A DNA stretch of 22,922 nt. It comes from a virus. How positions within the stretch are numbered: position 1 is the stretch's first letter; every line of letters starts with the position of its first letter. Under the pieces are notes generated by a model that worked only from the letters and a program-made list of their open reading frames with translations, did no database searches and was not told the origin of the DNA. Positions 1 to 6,615 of the stretch are shown one piece after another. Position numbers and translations under genes: made by a program. The stretch is taken from IMG/VR virus record IMGVR_UViG_3300015360_000210, positions 1-22,922 of that record; one strand, written 5' to 3'.

Positions 1-3
1 AAC

Positions 4-111
4 ATGGGCAGCTTAGAGATTTCGATGTGTAAAGTGTGTTTAAGAGAAAAAACAACAAATGCCGCAAGGCGGAAAAAGAGAGTTTATATGGAGCAGCAAT
101 GTCACAATTAA
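4..111 (+). CDS. Small CxxC protein or 3' end of an upstream gene, cut by the window edge
   Basis: An open frame runs from the left edge to TAA at 109-111. The first ATG is at 4 (35 residues) and a second is at 25 (28 residues). No stop lies between the window edge and the ATG, so this may instead be the tail of a longer gene. The visible product is basic and has a Cys-Lys-Val-Cys pair (residues 9-12 from the first ATG) and a run of Arg/Lys. It overlaps the preferred start of the next gene by 13 nt, as other gene pairs here do. I do not recognise a family. The main reason to call it real is the tight overlap with a well-placed downstream start; a chance ORF is possible. Confidence 0.35.
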   Translation: MGSLEISMCKVCLREKTTNAARRKKRVYMEQQCHN

Positions 112-389
112 AAAGTAAGAAATTAAATAAAAAAGAATTGGAAAAAGTGGGCGATAGTCCTGTGTTTGAATGCTTGAAATATCCCGACAGAGGAACGCAC
201 AGCGTAGGATTCTTCTGCCCATTCTGTAAAGAAAAGCATTTTCACGGCACAGGCGGTGACGAGGCTTTACAGATAAGCCATAGGAACGCCCATTGCCGCC
301 CAGGAGTAACGCAAACCCAAGGGGGCTATTGGATCTTCTGGAACGAACCAGGCAAGGCAAACGGCAAGAGAACGACAGGGAGCATATAA
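99..389 (+). CDS. Small Cys/His zinc-ribbon-like phage protein
   Basis: The product is 96 residues long from ATG 99. I prefer this start because GGAG at 90-93 sits 5 nt upstream; an in-frame GTG at 36 would add 21 basic residues but has no Shine-Dalgarno site. The core is CPFC (40-43), HFHG (47-50) and SHRNAHC (60-66), followed by GGYWI. This Cys-x-x-Cys / His-x-His-Gly / Gly-or-Ser-His-Arg-x-x-His-Cys pattern is one I recognise from short phage and bacterial proteins; the Cys and His residues could hold a metal. Function is unknown. It lies upstream of the terminase genes, where small DNA-associated or regulatory proteins are common, but the sequence does not show a role. A second frame stays open from 310 to 435, past this stop (see findings). 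Confidence 0.75.
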   Translation: MSQLKSKKLNKKELEKVGDSPVFECLKYPDRGTHSVGFFCPFCKEKHFHGTGGDEALQISHRNAHCRPGVTQTQGGYWIFWNEPGKANGKRTTGSI

Positions 390-447
390 AAGCATTGCTA
401 AATTTGGGCTTGATGTAGATGCTTACTTTAGGTAGGGGTTAATAGTT

Positions 448-657
448 ATGGAAACAAAAAATGTGAAGTTTGTGGCTTTTCTTCGCTTCAAAGGCGTACA
501 CGCTGACAAAGTAGAAAAATACGCACGCGGAAAAGCGAAGTATATTTTCTCTGATTTAACACAAACGGCATGGGACGGCTTCAAACAAGAATTTGACCGA
601 TCTGATTTTATCACTTACGCCCAGTGCTTGGACTCGGTAATAGATTTGGCTTACTAA
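448..657 (+). CDS. Small conserved phage protein, DUF5659-like
   Basis: A 69-residue protein with AGGGG at 435-439 upstream of ATG 448. Residues 5-35 read as two strands around a conserved Gly-Val and Lys-Tyr-x-x-Gly-Lys, followed by an aromatic Asp/Phe-rich half with Trp-x-x-Phe, Phe-x-x-x-Phe and a final hydrophobic helix. The layout (a hydrophobic first strand ending in Gly, a central strand ending in Phe, then a helix carrying Leu-x-x-x-Ile) resembles the short DUF5659 family of phage proteins, which have no assigned function. That match is from memory of the pattern and is moderate at best. Its TAA shares its last A with the ATG of the small terminase gene, so the two are probably translationally coupled. 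Confidence 0.7.
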   Translation: METKNVKFVAFLRFKGVHADKVEKYARGKAKYIFSDLTQTAWDGFKQEFDRSDFITYAQCLDSVIDLAY

Positions 658-1220
658 TGAAAAAATTAAGCGATAAACACGAAAAGTTCTGTTTAGCCTA
701 TGTGCTTAATTTTAATGCTACAGAAGCTTATTCTAAAATTTATGGCACCCCAGCAGCTGATTCTAGGAAGCATGGGGCGCGCCTGATGGCAAAAGATGGC
801 GTCAAAACGCGTATAGCGCAACTGACGAAGAAAACAAATGAAAAAATGAATATTACCAGGGAAAAAGTAGTTCAGGAAATTGCAAATATTGCTTTTTCAC
901 ATATCGGCCTAGTGTGTGTTTTTGATGCTTCGGGTGCCCTTACGCTAAAAACTGCTGAAGAAATGGGCGAAAATATTCGTGCTCTTCAGTCGGTTTCACA
1001 AGATGAGACGCACGATTCAAAGGGTAACATAATAAAAACAAAAACAAGATTTGCAATGCACGATAAGTTAAAAGCTTTGGAATTACTATCCAAGCACTTG
1101 GGGTTACTAGATGGCAACGACCAAACTGGAAAAAATACAGAAGCAATCAACAAAAGACTTTCAGAAAACTTGGATAGAATTGAGGAAAAACTATCACAGC
1201 GGGGAAATCGGTCAAGATGA
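657..1220 (+). CDS. terS: Terminase small subunit
   Basis: The DNA-recognition subunit of the packaging motor: it binds the packaging site on phage DNA and hands it to the large subunit. The 187-residue product starts at ATG 657, which overlaps the previous stop (TAATG); a GTG start at 624 inside the previous gene is less likely. Residues 4-30 (LSDKHEKFC..NATEAY) are the typical N-terminal helix-turn-helix opening of the Terminase_2 family, followed by the conserved small-Ala-Arg-Leu stretch at 40-45. The middle helices (66-85) and the segment FAMHDKLKALELLSKHLGL (132-150) are the usual oligomerisation part. The acidic/basic C-terminal helix overlaps the large-subunit gene by 110 nt. Confidence 0.93.
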   Translation: MKKLSDKHEKFCLAYVLNFNATEAYSKIYGTPAADSRKHGARLMAKDGVKTRIAQLTKKTNEKMNITREKVVQEIANIAFSHIGLVCVFDASGALTLKTAEEMGENIRALQSVSQDETHDSKGNIIKTKTRFAMHDKLKALELLSKHLGLLDGNDQTGKNTEAINKRLSENLDRIEEKLSQRGNRSR

Positions 1221-2802
1221 ATACCATGCGTTTATTCGTGCAAGAGCTGAAAAGGATGTTGAATTTTTTAGCGATTGTTTTTTTTCGCATTATGCCCAAT
1301 ATGCTTTCAACGAGTTTCACCTCGATTGTTTCGACGATTACAAAGAACATAGAGTCGGAATTAGGTCCGTGGACTGTGCGCCTCGTGGCTATGCGAAATC
1401 AACGCTTAAAGCGCTTATCAAGCCTTTGCACGATCTCGCGTATGGGCTTGAGAAGTACATTGTATTTATATCCGCCACAAAACCCCAAGCTTTACAAAAA
1501 CTTAAAGACATTCGGCGTGAGATATTTAATAACGATTTTTTCTCTGATGTGTACGGAATACACTTTTCTTCTAAGCAAGTGGGTACGGAAGCATTTGAAG
1601 CAAAAACAGACTTTGGCACTGTCTATCTTCAAGCAGTGGGCGCGGGGACTGAAATTCGAGGAATTCGATTCGGAGAACATAGACCAACTAAGATTATACT
1701 CGATGACGTTGAGGATTCCGAGGAGGTTCATAACGAAGACATCAGAAACAAAAACTACGATTGGCTCCAAGAAGTTGTTGCGAACTTGGGATCCAACGAC
1801 ACGAGTATTGAGATAGTCGGCACTGTTCTGCATAGGGATTCGTTGCTTATGCGCCTAACCAAAAACCCTGCATATACTTGTAGAACATACCGCGCGGTTA
1901 TTTCATGGAGCGAGCGCCAAGACGTGTGGGAGCAATGGAAGCTTATATACAACAACATTGAGGATCTTGAGCGCGTACAAAAAGCAGACAGCTTTTTTAC
2001 AGAGCATGAAAAGCTAATGTTGCTAGGAACTAAAGTTCTGTGGCCTGAGAAAGAGCCGTATTATTTGCTAATGAAGCAAATGGAAGAACGGGGCCGCCGC
2101 TCTTTCATGAAAGAAAAGCAGAATATGCCGCTGCCTTCGGACGAGGCATTGTTTGATAACATACATTGGTATTACGAAGATCCCAAGCGGGGCGGTGTTG
2201 TTATTGAGAAAACGGGCGTTTTCATGCCGTACGATAAAATGTATTCTTACGGCGGAATAGATCCAGCGACCGGCAAAACTAAATCTAAAAGTAAGTCGAA
2301 ACTAGACTTTTCGTGTACTTTGGGCGCGTATAAAGACCTAAGCGGAAGGTTATTTTGCCACCGAGACTATACAAAAAAGGTAAAGCCTACGGTATATATT
2401 CGACAAATCTTTGAAATGTGTGAAGAATTGAAGTTTGAGAAGTTTGTGATCGAAGAGAACTTATATCGTGGGTTATTGACTGAAAACATAGGTCGGGAGC
2501 GGAAGCTTCTTGAAGAAGAGCGAAAGAAAGCTGGTGTAAAAGACTGGCAGATCAAAGTACCATTTTATGAGGTAGAGAATAGAGAGCGAAAAGAAGAGCG
2601 TATATTTACGCTAGAACCAAAAATAAATAACGGGTGGATTTTGTTTAATAGAAGTTTAAGTATGGATTTTATGAATCAGATAGAGGGTTTTCCTCATGAC
2701 GACCATGACGATGCACCGGACGTGCTCGAAATGGTTTGGGGTCTTATTAGTAATCGCTATAAGCCTTCGCCGATTCCAATTGACGTAATAGGGAGTAGAT
2801 AA
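1111..2802 (+). CDS. terL: Terminase large subunit (packaging ATPase and nuclease)
   Basis: The motor that pumps DNA into the prohead through the portal and cuts the concatemer. 563 residues. The ATPase half shows a Walker A variant APRGYAKST (90-98), Walker B KIILDDVED (194-202) with the acidic pair D198/D199 followed by E201, and a coupling-type segment IEIVGTVLHRDS (233-244). The RNase H-like nuclease half shows GGIDPATGK (381-389, D384), FVIEEN (445-450) and a His/Asp cluster HDDHDDAPDVLE (529-540), the expected three acidic metal sites. Start ATG 1111 has GGGG 7 nt upstream; no later Met lies before the conserved domain, so the long overlap with terS appears real. The stop overlaps the portal start. 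Confidence 0.96.
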   Translation: MATTKLEKIQKQSTKDFQKTWIELRKNYHSGEIGQDEYHAFIRARAEKDVEFFSDCFFSHYAQYAFNEFHLDCFDDYKEHRVGIRSVDCAPRGYAKSTLKALIKPLHDLAYGLEKYIVFISATKPQALQKLKDIRREIFNNDFFSDVYGIHFSSKQVGTEAFEAKTDFGTVYLQAVGAGTEIRGIRFGEHRPTKIILDDVEDSEEVHNEDIRNKNYDWLQEVVANLGSNDTSIEIVGTVLHRDSLLMRLTKNPAYTCRTYRAVISWSERQDVWEQWKLIYNNIEDLERVQKADSFFTEHEKLMLLGTKVLWPEKEPYYLLMKQMEERGRRSFMKEKQNMPLPSDEALFDNIHWYYEDPKRGGVVIEKTGVFMPYDKMYSYGGIDPATGKTKSKSKSKLDFSCTLGAYKDLSGRLFCHRDYTKKVKPTVYIRQIFEMCEELKFEKFVIEENLYRGLLTENIGRERKLLEEERKKAGVKDWQIKVPFYEVENRERKEERIFTLEPKINNGWILFNRSLSMDFMNQIEGFPHDDHDDAPDVLEMVWGLISNRYKPSPIPIDVIGSR

Positions 2803-4265
2803 TGGCAGAAACAAGACGCTTTGCGGGGTTATCATCGCGGTCAGAACTTCGTGCAGCAAATAACTTAGGTGTTGTTAGCTCAGGGGGTGCCCTTAAGCAA
2901 AAATATAGAAAAAAAGAATTAGATGTTTATGATTCGTATTATGAGCGCCGGCAGTATGTTGGGTTAGTGCCTTGGGATCATCAAAACGAAGACGGAACTT
3001 ACGTTCCGGTGCGCGACAGAAGCCCTAGAGTACAATATTCTTTTGCTCAAGTCTTAGCTTCTCGTCTTGCATCTAAGTTAGTAGGATCAAGAACATTCCC
3101 TATGCTTAAAGTTGAAGATGATCCAGACACAGAAGCTTTTATTCAAGCAATCATAAAAGTATCTAGGTTAAAGGCTTACATTGTTGAGCCCATCCGAAGA
3201 ATGTTAGTCTGTGGCTCTTCATTTATGCGCTTCTATGTGACACAAGGGCAGTTTAAAATTCAATGTTACTTATCAAAGTGGTGCTACCCTGAATTTGATC
3301 CAGCTGGAAATTTAGAGTCTATTCGTATTCAATATGTTTTCGAGGACGAGGCAGACCGAGACGAAAAAGGAAACGCTAAAAAGAAATGGTATAAATTAGA
3401 GCTAGGCAAACAGTCTGACGTTTTATACGACAGCCCAGAATTTACGGGCGAAACAGATCCTAAGTTTAAAGCCATTAACACAGTGCCGCATAACCTAGGA
3501 TTTGTGCAAGGCGAGTGGTTAAAGTCTACGGAGAAAAACAATTCAATTGACGGTGATTCGCTAGTGGAGCCTGTGATGGGTTTTATTGATGAGTTAAATT
3601 ATTCTCTTTCTCAGAGCGCAATGGCCGTGCAGTACAATCAAGATCCACAGCTTGCTATCAATGCGATGGAAGAAGACGAGATAGAGAAATTAATTAGATC
3701 ATCTACAAAAGCATGGAATTTAGGCAGAGAGGGAGAAGCTAAGTTTCTCGAGGCTGGAATGTCAGGAGTACAGGCGGCGGTAGAGTTACGCGATAAAATG
3801 CGTTTATCGGTCCAGGACGTGACAAGAATCATTATGCTTGATCCTGAGAAGATGACGAGCACTGCGCAGTCTGGTAAGGCCATGGAAGTGTTGCACGGGC
3901 CTATGATAGAGTTAATAGAAGAACTTAGACCAATGTTAGAAAAGTCTATTTCTTTATTTGTACTTAAAATGGCAGCAACAAATATGCTTTTGTTTGAGCA
4001 GGGCGCTTCTGCGCCAATTCCAATGCCTGACGGGTACGCGCCACAGAGTTTAGACATTACTGTATCGTGGCCTGAGATATTTCCTCCGACCATGGAAGAT
4101 TTAAGAACAAAGGTAGGAATTGCGGTGCAGGTTGCAAGCGGGAGTATTATTTCCCGTGAGACAATGATGAAATGGTTGGCGAAAGACTTCGGAGTAGAGA
4201 ACATAGAAGAAGAATTAGCAAAGGTTGCGGCACAGCCAGTGATTAACCCTTTCGGTGCGTTTTAG
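2802..4265 (+). CDS. Portal protein
   Basis: Forms the ring at one capsid vertex through which DNA enters and leaves, and to which the neck attaches. 487 residues, a normal portal length. Features typical of phage portals are the early helix with YDSYYERRQY (43-52), the segment RVQYSFAQVLASRLASKLVG (76-95), the conserved VCGSSFMRFYV stretch (136-146) of the wing/stem fold, acidic loops, a long helical region around 270-400, and a proline-rich C-terminal part. It lies between terL and a MuF-like gene, the usual portal position. The start shares TAATG with terL. The stop TAG is followed immediately by ATG 4266 of a 12-codon ORF. Confidence 0.92.
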   Translation: MAETRRFAGLSSRSELRAANNLGVVSSGGALKQKYRKKELDVYDSYYERRQYVGLVPWDHQNEDGTYVPVRDRSPRVQYSFAQVLASRLASKLVGSRTFPMLKVEDDPDTEAFIQAIIKVSRLKAYIVEPIRRMLVCGSSFMRFYVTQGQFKIQCYLSKWCYPEFDPAGNLESIRIQYVFEDEADRDEKGNAKKKWYKLELGKQSDVLYDSPEFTGETDPKFKAINTVPHNLGFVQGEWLKSTEKNNSIDGDSLVEPVMGFIDELNYSLSQSAMAVQYNQDPQLAINAMEEDEIEKLIRSSTKAWNLGREGEAKFLEAGMSGVQAAVELRDKMRLSVQDVTRIIMLDPEKMTSTAQSGKAMEVLHGPMIELIEELRPMLEKSISLFVLKMAATNMLLFEQGASAPIPMPDGYAPQSLDITVSWPEIFPPTMEDLRTKVGIAVQVASGSIISRETMMKWLAKDFGVENIEEELAKVAAQPVINPFGAF

Positions 4266-4304
4266 ATGCGCGCTGAAAAACTGCGTAAAGATAGGCTGAA
4301 ATAA
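4266..4304 (+). CDS. 12-codon coupling mini-ORF between portal and the next gene
   Basis: ATG 4266 abuts the portal stop (TAGATG), and the reading frame ends in TAA 4302-4304, which shares its A with the ATG of the next gene. The peptide would be MRAEKLRKDRLK, very basic. It exactly fills the only gap between the two genes and makes a continuous stop/start chain, so it may act as a leader that carries ribosomes from portal to the downstream gene rather than as a functional peptide. Such a short frame could also be chance; the evidence is its perfect fit at both ends. Confidence 0.35.
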   Translation: MRAEKLRKDRLK

Positions 4305-4792
4305 TGAATAAGCAGAACCCTAATCCACCTAAAGTAACTTTCCGAGTGCTTCGGGGGAGGGTAGTTCCTATTGTCCAAGGGAAACAGCCTAGAGGTGTCA
4401 CTAACATTCTAAAAGATGAGTTAGAGGGCAGAAAAATAGAGATAGAGCACGCAGAAGCAGGAAAGCGCAATGTTGGTTATGATGGGGATAGAGTGGTTAA
4501 GTCCTTTGGCACTAAAAGCACCTTCCCAGGCTACTATTCAAAGATAGGGTTTAAAAACAAAGATCATTTCATGAAAGTTATAAATAATAAAAAAGGACCA
4601 AAATTTGCGGCGCTAGTAGAGGATTCTATTGGTGGGCTACTAAAAGGTAGAACAAGCTCTTATGGGAAAATTCCTCCAAGCACTAAGTTTAGAGTTGCTA
4701 CAAAGCAAGAATTTGATAACCGTGGAGTGGTGTTTAGAAAAATAAACGGAGTTATTGTCCCATTGCGGCCTTCTGAAAGGGTGCCATTTTGA
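4304..4792 (+). CDS. Unknown head-region protein with a hairpin motif at both ends
   Basis: 162 residues, no family recognised. The N terminus carries KVTFRVLRGRVVPIV (10-24) and the C terminus carries VVFRKINGVIVPLRP (142-156), two copies of a short motif also found at the N termini of three other proteins here. Each copy reads as strand, Gly-containing turn, strand ending in Pro-Ile/Leu. The middle (30-135) is basic and mixed alpha/beta, with GYDGDRVV and FPGYYSKIGFKNKDHF, and has no transmembrane segment. The gene sits between portal and MuF, in overlap with both neighbours (TAATG at the start, a 4-nt overlap at the end). I infer a minor virion or head-assembly protein; the sequence does not give a function. 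Confidence 0.75.
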   Translation: MNKQNPNPPKVTFRVLRGRVVPIVQGKQPRGVTNILKDELEGRKIEIEHAEAGKRNVGYDGDRVVKSFGTKSTFPGYYSKIGFKNKDHFMKVINNKKGPKFAALVEDSIGGLLKGRTSSYGKIPPSTKFRVATKQEFDNRGVVFRKINGVIVPLRPSERVPF

Positions 4793-5397
4793 GCGAGAAG
4801 CAAAAAGTTAGATTTATCCGAGTCAACGGGAGAGTAGTTCCGATTAGAGGCAGTACAAAGGCTAATGATTTACGCCAAAAAGCAAAGCCTAAGAAAAAAG
4901 CTTCTGAACAAGCTTCTGTAAAAAAAGGGTTTGCTTTTGTTGCAGCAGGGGCGGGCATTTCGTCGGTCTCGGGGTATGTCGCAGGAAAGTTATTTAAAAA
5001 ATCTACAAAACTGGGAAAAGAAGCAGCAAACATGACAAGTACAGCGTCATTTGCGCTAGGGAAAACATGGCCGGGGGGTTTTAATACACCAATGGGAGAT
5101 AAGGTAGGAAATATACTTTTAAGGGGCGCGGCTAAAAGAGCTAGGAAGACAGCGGAAAAAATAAGAGCATCAAAAGCTACATTTAGATTTGGTGCGGGTT
5201 TTCTCGGTGGGTTATTAGTTGGGCAAGGTTTTGAAGAACTATTAAGAGCAAGATCAAAGAACGGTGAATTGTCAGATTTAGCAGAACTTTCCAGCGGGGC
5301 AGCGGGGCAGTTGTCTGTGCTTGCGGGCATGACAGCCTTTAGGAAAAGCGCGGGCAAAAATCTTATAAAAAAGATTTTGTCTAAAGGAAAGCTTTAA
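4789..5397 (+). CDS. Unknown basic, Gly/Ala-rich hydrophobic protein with N-terminal hairpin motif
   Basis: 202 residues. Starts at TTG 4789, which overlaps the previous TGA (TTGA), with AAGGG at 4777-4781 placed about 7 nt upstream, so an unusual start codon is well supported. Residues 6-20 (KVRFIRVNGRVVPIR) are the cleanest copy of the repeated hairpin motif. A Lys-rich segment (24-46) is followed by hydrophobic Gly/Ala stretches at 47-66, 132-147 and 167-183 and a basic C terminus ending in KKILSKGKL. The glycine spacing resembles membrane-associating helices. I infer a minor virion protein that may be packaged or ejected. Holin is less likely because it is within the head cluster and lacks the usual small size and two clear membrane spans. 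Confidence 0.75.
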   Translation: MSEKQKVRFIRVNGRVVPIRGSTKANDLRQKAKPKKKASEQASVKKGFAFVAAGAGISSVSGYVAGKLFKKSTKLGKEAANMTSTASFALGKTWPGGFNTPMGDKVGNILLRGAAKRARKTAEKIRASKATFRFGAGFLGGLLVGQGFEELLRARSKNGELSDLAELSSGAAGQLSVLAGMTAFRKSAGKNLIKKILSKGKL

Positions 5398-5522
5398 TGA
5401 GTAAGATTATTTTCAGACGAATAGGCGGTCGAATTATTCCCGTACTTTCCAGGGCCAATAAGTCTGTTTTTATTACGAAGCCCGCAAATGCCGTTAAAAC
5501 GCAGTTTAAGGAAATTAGGTAA
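5397..5522 (+). CDS. 41-residue basic protein with N-terminal hairpin motif
   Basis: ATG 5397 overlaps the previous TAA (TAATG). The product begins MSKIIFRRIGGRIIPVLSR, which matches the repeated motif with Gly-Gly in place of Asn-Gly at the turn. The remaining 22 residues are basic and unstructured-looking. It ends at TAA 5520-5522, overlapping the next small ORF by 35 nt in the +1 frame. The conserved motif and coupled start argue that it is real despite its length. It could be a free copy of the tag, or the first half of a protein continued by frameshift into the next ORF. Confidence 0.6.
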   Translation: MSKIIFRRIGGRIIPVLSRANKSVFITKPANAVKTQFKEIR

Positions 5523-5613
5523 ACAATCTAAAGAATTTAAACGCGCACAAGAGTGGTCAACTTTTTATATTAGGGAAGCGGTTAAGAAACTACCGAAGAA
5601 GTATAGGAAATAA
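5488..5613 (+). CDS. 41-residue very basic protein upstream of the MuF-like gene
   Basis: ATG 5488 lies inside the preceding ORF and the frame ends in TAA 5611-5613, which shares its A with the ATG of the MuF-like gene (TAATG). The peptide is rich in Lys and Arg (MPLKRSLRKLGKQSKEFKRA, then an aromatic WSTFYIREAVKKL helix and KKYRK). It may bind DNA or an acidic partner, but no family is recognised. The start has no strong Shine-Dalgarno site, so it may depend on ribosomes arriving from the overlapping upstream ORF, or on a +1 frameshift from it. Confidence 0.5.
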   Translation: MPLKRSLRKLGKQSKEFKRAQEWSTFYIREAVKKLPKKYRK

Positions 5614-6461
5614 TGTCAGAGCAATTTTTTACAGATCCCACAGTGACTGAATTAATCGAGGGTAATATTGCTCAGGTTGAGGCATTAGAAGAGAAGCAAG
5701 CGCGCAAACTTCTAAAAAGCTTTCGTGCTGTGCGCCAACAGCTTCAAGACAGGCTTTTAACGATACCCGAGGGTACATTTACAGAGCAGCAAATGAACGT
5801 AACCATGATTCAGGTGGACGCTGCAATCCAGGCCATTAATAAGCGGCTAAAAGGCGACATGGCTACGTCTTCCGGTATTTTGTCAAAACGGGGAATAGAA
5901 GACCTTGCGCGCGAGATCACAAGATTCTCTAAAAAATTTGAAGGCTCTATACAGCCACTAAATATAAATATGATAGCCATTGCACAAGACTCTAAGAACT
6001 TTCTAATAAACAAACACGAAGCGTCCATAGATGCTTACAGTGCTGCGCTAAGGTCGCAAATTGCACAGAACATTACGAACGCTATGATTATGCGTGACAC
6101 AACGCAGCGCACAGTATCGGGTCTTGTTTCCGATGTTGGTAGATTTTTTGTTGGTGAAGAGTGGAAGCTTCAGAGGATTGTCCGAACAGAAATGCATGGT
6201 ATGTATAACTTTTCTAAGTTAAATGGCTTGGCTAAAGTTCAGGCGGGCACGCTACCGGATTTAAAGAAGACGCTTTATCATCCGATGGATAGTAGAACAG
6301 GGGCAGACAGTAAGGAATTAAACAAAGATAATCCGATAATTCCGATTGATGAGCCTTTTGTGCAGACTTGGAAGGGTACAAAATGGGTTTTTCAATTTCC
6401 GCCTAATCGGCCTAACGATAGAGCGATTTTAGTGCCCTATCGTGTAGCGTGGGCTAAATAA
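5613..6461 (+). CDS. MuF-like minor head protein (SPP1 gp7 / Mu gpF type)
   Basis: 282 residues. The N-terminal two thirds are helical. The C-terminal part holds the MuF signature: an Arg-Thr-Glu motif with following helix (RTEMHGMYNFSKLNG, 191-205), a His-x-Met-Asp-Ser-Arg-Thr strand (223-229) and FPPNRPNDRAIL (262-273), which corresponds to the family's HPP-N-Arg-C-Arg end without the cysteine. MuF proteins bind the portal inside the head and act in head assembly or DNA ejection. Here it ends soon after the signature and carries no toxin or protease extension. Its position between portal and scaffold fits. The 154 nt after it are non-coding. Confidence 0.88.
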   Translation: MSEQFFTDPTVTELIEGNIAQVEALEEKQARKLLKSFRAVRQQLQDRLLTIPEGTFTEQQMNVTMIQVDAAIQAINKRLKGDMATSSGILSKRGIEDLAREITRFSKKFEGSIQPLNINMIAIAQDSKNFLINKHEASIDAYSAALRSQIAQNITNAMIMRDTTQRTVSGLVSDVGRFFVGEEWKLQRIVRTEMHGMYNFSKLNGLAKVQAGTLPDLKKTLYHPMDSRTGADSKELNKDNPIIPIDEPFVQTWKGTKWVFQFPPNRPNDRAILVPYRVAWAK

Positions 6462-6511
6462 AATAGGTCCTGTGTGCGGGGGGCGTTTATAAAGTCCAAA
6501 ATTAATTAATC

Positions 6512-6539
6512 TTGAATTATACTGAACTACCGATAGGAT
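6512..6539 (+). promoter_or_regulatory. Possible sigma70-like promoter before scaffold and capsid genes
   Basis: The 6462-6615 gap is one of the few non-coding stretches. It contains TTGAAT (6512-6517), a 16-nt spacer and TAGGAT (6534-6539). Each hexamer matches four of six consensus bases. The position would give the scaffold/capsid genes their own transcript, closed by the terminator after the capsid gene. A short AT-rich region can give such a match by chance. Confidence 0.3.
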
Positions 6540-6584
6540 TTAGTTAGAGTTGTCTCAGGCAGATAATCTAAAGTTAAATAAACA

Positions 6585-6606
6585 GTAGCCAGGTGCTACG
6601 AAGGAG
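6585..6606 (+). promoter_or_regulatory. Hairpin abutting the Shine-Dalgarno site of the scaffold gene
   Basis: GTAGC (6585-6589) and GCTAC (6595-6599) form a 5-bp stem with a CAGGT loop, directly followed by AAGGAG (6601-6606), the ribosome site 9 nt before ATG 6616. The hairpin leaves the ribosome site free and could protect or present it. The stem is short, so this is suggestive only. Confidence 0.35.
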
Positions 6607-6615
6607 TTACTAGTT

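Noticed and set aside
1217-1816. A 199-codon + strand frame inside the large terminase gene
   Set aside because: It overlaps the ATPase domain with intact Walker motifs in the other frame; its product has no coherent pattern.
3638-4204. A 188-codon open frame on the minus strand inside the portal gene
   Set aside because: It is fully within a well supported gene, has no neighbours on its strand, and its Ser/Ile-rich product looks like an antisense reading.
4752-5357. A 201-codon minus-strand open frame opposite the Gly/Ala-rich gene
   Set aside because: Antisense of a low-complexity coding region; the + strand frame has the conserved motif and coupled ends.
4789-5397. Holin for the hydrophobic protein
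   Set aside because: It is too long and basic, lies in the head cluster without an endolysin nearby, and shares its tag with non-membrane proteins.
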